A stretch of DNA of 64,000 bases from Cinnamomum chago (Eukaryota; Streptophyta; Magnoliopsida; Laurales; Lauraceae), in contig CP142461.1 of NCBI GenBank assembly GCA_038049695.1, positions 24,745,001-24,809,000 on the forward strand, in the 5' to 3' direction. Made by a program: the position numbers and the translations under genes. Each line of letters starts with the position of its first letter. Within the stretch, counting starts at the first letter, position 1. The notes below the pieces were generated by a model, which saw only the letters and a program-made list of their open reading frames with translations, had not been told where the DNA came from and did no database searches. This document shows positions 60,525 through 64,000 of the stretch, piece by piece.

Positions 60525-63500
60525 TGTTAGGGTTTTTATAGATTGCAATTTGATGGATGCATTATCATTCTAGCATCATGTGATTTACACACTTGCATTG
60601 GTTTTTAAATAAACTTGAAATCTAGTTTTATACATGCATTGGTTTTTAGATTTGGAAAAGTTTGTGTTATATGCATGTTTTGGTTCTAAACTTGGATGCA
60701 TTGGTTTTAGAACCCAAAACTCTTTTGAAAACCTATTTCATTGTGCATTATATTTGGAAAATCATCTTGTGATTTTAGGTTTGAGTTTTGCATACATTCA
60801 TCACAAAAAGAATCATTTGTGTATGCAATTTCATTTGAAAAGAGTTTTCAAGAAATCAAGCAAGCCTTTGTTTTAAAAGTTTTGAAACTTTTTAGGCTTT
60901 TTATGTCATGTTTTAAAAACCATTAGAATCTTTAAAACATGTTTTCTAAGCTTGATTTAGTGGTCAAAAGGTCCCCCAAAGAAATAACTTTGAAATTGCA
61001 AAAGTTGCATTTTTTGCAAAAAGAGGGGGAGTCCCGGCAGTGTCGCCGGTCGACCGAGAGGCAGGTCTCGGTCGACCGAGACAACTGCAGGCAAAAATTG
61101 CCTGGGCGCACCAACGGTCAGAAATATGACCGTTGTGTGTTCTCGGTCGACCGAGGCCTGTTTGCCGGTCGACCGAGAACTAGCCGTTGGCCACTTTTTC
61201 CTATAAATATGAGTTCTTTCCCTTGCCAAAAGTTGGGAATTTTTAACCCCTCCTTGAGAGGATTTGAGGCATATCAAAAGGGAAAAGAACCAAGGGATGA
61301 AGGGGATGATTAGGAAAGCTAAAGCTTGGATTAATGAAGTTAAACTACCAAGTAGGCTCTTCCTTTCTTAATCATATGTTTGCATGCTCTTGTTTTATTT
61401 TTGGTAAATCATTTCTAGCATGTTAAACTATGTTTGTGTTGTGTCCTTAACATATTTTATGTTTTGAGTTGATTTATTGTTTTGGATATAACATCACATG
61501 ATTCAATCCAAGTAGTACTTGAATTGGTAAATCAAAGTAGATCATGTTAATGAAAGAACTTTGGTAAATCATATGTAACATGATCCATATACTTGGTTGA
61601 ATCTTTGGTTGTTGTTTTCCATCATAAGAACATCTCTCTCAAAACTAACTTATGTTTTGGATTCAACTTCTTTACAAATCATATGTTTTCATGTTTTGTT
61701 TTATCATTGGTAAATCTTTGTAACATGTTAATATATGATATGTTGTATCCTTAGCATATTCTATATTTTGAATAGATCTATTGTTTTGGATACATCACCA
61801 TTGATTCATCAAAGTAGTACTTTATTGGTAAATCTAAGTAGATCATGTTAATGAAAGATGTAACATGATTCATATACTTTGTTGAATCTTTGGGTGTTGT
61901 TTTTTCCATCATAAGAAAATCTCTTTCAAATGTATCTTATGTTTTGGATTCAACATCATTACAAATCATATGTGTATTATTGTTTTAATGCTTCACAACT
62001 TGCCTTACTTTGATTGGTAAATCATTTTCAAGTTGTCCTTATAATTACATATGATTTGTCCCCTCTTTTCAATCAAATCTATTTTTATGTTTTGAGCTTC
62101 ATTGATGATTTGATTGACATCCCTATGCATCACATGTTTGGAGCTAATCCATTACATACAACTTGTGTAACTTTGATATCATTAACAAGTTGTTACTTTT
62201 AACATGTGATTGCATTACTTCCTCAATCATAAATGTTTTTTTTGAGCTAAAACTTTCAAAAGCCTTAGGCATACATTTATGAGCTTTCATTTTCTAAATG
62301 ATTGAGGACCACACACACACACTTCATATGTTTTCATCTTTGCATCCATAGTGTGAGTGTGTAGTTGTTATTCACTTCCATATCCGCCTATTTAAGAGGC
62401 AATGTAATGAGCTTAATTGAATCTCCATCAAGTGTATGTTAGACACTAAATTAGTGAGATAACCAACCTTTGGTTGAAGAGGTTATTGCTTAGCCTATAA
62501 AAGCATAATGTATAGGTTGATGTTAAGCCTTGAAAAACATCATTGTAAGGTTATTGCTTAGCCTTGGAAAGCATATTGTAAAGGTTATTGCTTAGCCTAT
62601 TGAAAAGCATAAATAGTGGAAATCCGGTGGGGTGTTGGATCACAAGCCGGTAGTGGATGTAGGCATTGAGGCCGAACCACTATAAATACTTGTGTGATGG
62701 TGCTTGCTTTGTGGTGATTGTTTTTATTAGCTTCCGCATATTGTTTGATAATCATCACTTATGACTAGTTTGTTTTAAAGAAGTTAAAATTGTTAAAATT
62801 GGTCATAAAAGAAGCTCACCCTATTCACCCCCCCTCTAGGGTTCGGATCCCCATGGACTTACAAGTGGTATCAGAGCGGGTTACTCCATTTTAGGGCTTA
62901 ACAACCCGGAGTTGATCCTTGCTAGATTTGAACCCTAGTGTTGTGATTTATTGCATATCTTTTTAAAGATTTCCACTATGATTGAAATTGAAATTTCCCT
63001 AGCCTCATTGCACCACTCTAAGACTTTTCCAAGTTATATCTTCAAGAGTTGGTGAGTCCTCAAAGTGTTCTCTCATGGACAACCTTTTCAAGACCTTAGG
63101 TGAATTTTCAAAGGTAGACTATTTGAGTAACCTTAAGGCCTTGATACCCCTAGACCAACCTATGTTTTTTAGTTATATCTTTTTGTTGGTCATGTTACAT
63201 TTGCATTTTGTTGCTTTATAGTCACATCTTTTAAAATGCAATGTTTCTTTGTGATCATTTGATTTTGTATTCATGAACTTCTAAGTTATATCTCATGGTT
63301 TTCAAAATCCTTTGATTGCAACCTTTTCATGATGGATTTGCATTTTGATCATATAGTTATATCTCTTGTAGTGCATATCTATTCATGATCAATTGATTGT
63401 GATTACAAATGCTTTCATAGCTAGTTTTTCATGATCAATTGATGTTGTAAAATCATTTGATGTTTGTCATAGTTAGATCCTCTTTGGAAATCAAATGATT

Positions 63501-64000
63501 TGAAGCAACCTTAGTTTTCCATTGATTTACAAGTTATATCTTTTGATATGGAAAATTTGTAAGTGTCTATTGTTTTTACAAATTGAAAACTTTACAATAG
63601 TACACTTCTTGTTTTTCAAATTCACTTGCTCTTAATTCTATAAATGATTCTTTGTTGGAATTTCATACATTGAAGTGATTTGGAAAACTTTGGAAAATGT
63701 TCTAAGCTTTATTAGTTATATTTATAGAAGCATTTTCCTTGAATTTATTTCCTTGTGCCTAATTATGATTGTATCATTTGAAAGGAAATAATTTTTACAA
63801 ACAATTTGCATCTTTGCTCATTGAGTTACATTCTTTATGCAAATTGTTTTTGTTGTCTTACATTGCATGGTTGGATATGGTTTCATTGATTTGCATGTTT
63901 GTGCCTATCTTGGTATATGTTTTCATTAATGCAAATTGATGAGTGTTTATGTGCTTTATAGTAAAATCTTGAATTTGAGCTTTTTAAGTACATATGTGAT
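60525..64000 (+). mobile_element. Element D: A/B/C-family element, 5' LTR and part of interior
   Basis: 5' LTR 60525-62863 (2339 bp, TGTTAGGG..CTTACA) with CGGTCGACCG palindromes from about 61049 to 61179, TATAAATA near 61202 and hairpin units at about 62470-62612. Primer site TGGTATCAGAGC at 62866-62877, single copy. The interior starts with the gag-less leader and then the hairpin array. The bases before it (60520-60524, tcctc) would be the target duplication; the right end is outside the window. Confidence 0.9.
63150..64000 (+). other. Hairpin array of element D (window end)
   Basis: GACCAAC 63153-63159/GTTGGTC 63185-63191 with loop ..ttttagttatatctt..; GGAAAATGTTCTA 63692-63704/TAGAAGCATTTTCC 63725-63738; CAATTTGCAT/ATGCAAATTG near 63804-63846. 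Same order as in C. Confidence 0.8.

Overview
The window is repeat-dense nuclear DNA of a flowering plant. The evidence is initiator-tRNA-Met primer sites typical of plant Ty1/copia and Ty3/gypsy elements, a CACTA transposon with Transposase_24-type exons, a plant mobile domain (PMD-like) gene, and captured exons of plant-type methionine aminopeptidase and BEL1-like homeodomain genes. The species cannot be read from the sequence. No rRNA, tRNA, CRISPR array or intact host gene was found. All alignments were done by eye.

Layout. (1) Positions 1-26627 hold a PMD-like gene (+ strand; exons 878-887, 1614-1771/19617-21933, 22024-22140, 22215-22325, 22398-22528). It appears to lie inside a minus-strand gypsy-like element, F2, whose LTR is 24045-26627. 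The gene is split by element E (1772-19611, TSD aggcg), a gypsy-type large retrotransposon derivative with about 4.2 kb LTRs and a 1.8 kb non-coding interior. The 5' LTR of E is split by element A (2825-10495, TSD gtctt), a gag-only copia-type element. (2) Positions 26628-35895 are a mosaic of LTR fragments: E3, F1, E2, G2, E4, G1 and an unclassified block H. (3) Positions 35896-51969 hold copia-type elements of the A family: an old LTR piece B0, element B inserted in it, and element C (43432-51239, TSD aatct) inserted in the 3' LTR of B. (4) From 51970 a CACTA transposon interrupts the end of B. It carries tnpA-like exons on the minus strand, and the 4.7 kb intron between two of them holds the captured exons. 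(5) Element D, again of the A family, interrupts the CACTA tnpD gene at 60525 and runs off the window.

Most unusual content. The A/B/C/D family is non-autonomous: A has only a gag-like frame with one stop, and B and C have no gag. Their interiors are instead filled by an array of roughly 25-30 short inverted repeats. The stems (7-13 bp) differ in sequence, but the 20-28 nt loops repeatedly carry a motif close to AGTTATATC. Several stems change compensatorily between elements. A second, smaller hairpin array near the 3' end of each LTR has a constant AGCCT..GAAA loop and swapped stems. Unrelated LTR families in the window each carry a cluster of their own 8-16 bp GC-rich palindrome (CGGTCGACCG, CCGATCGATCGG, CGCTCGAGCG, CCGTACGG, GGGCGCCC). 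In the A family the cluster sits about 27 bp upstream of a TATA box.

How the parts work together: nothing here encodes reverse transcriptase or integrase, so every retroelement in view would depend on enzymes supplied elsewhere. What these elements conserve is cis-acting DNA or RNA: LTR termini, primer sites, purine tracts, palindromes and hairpins.
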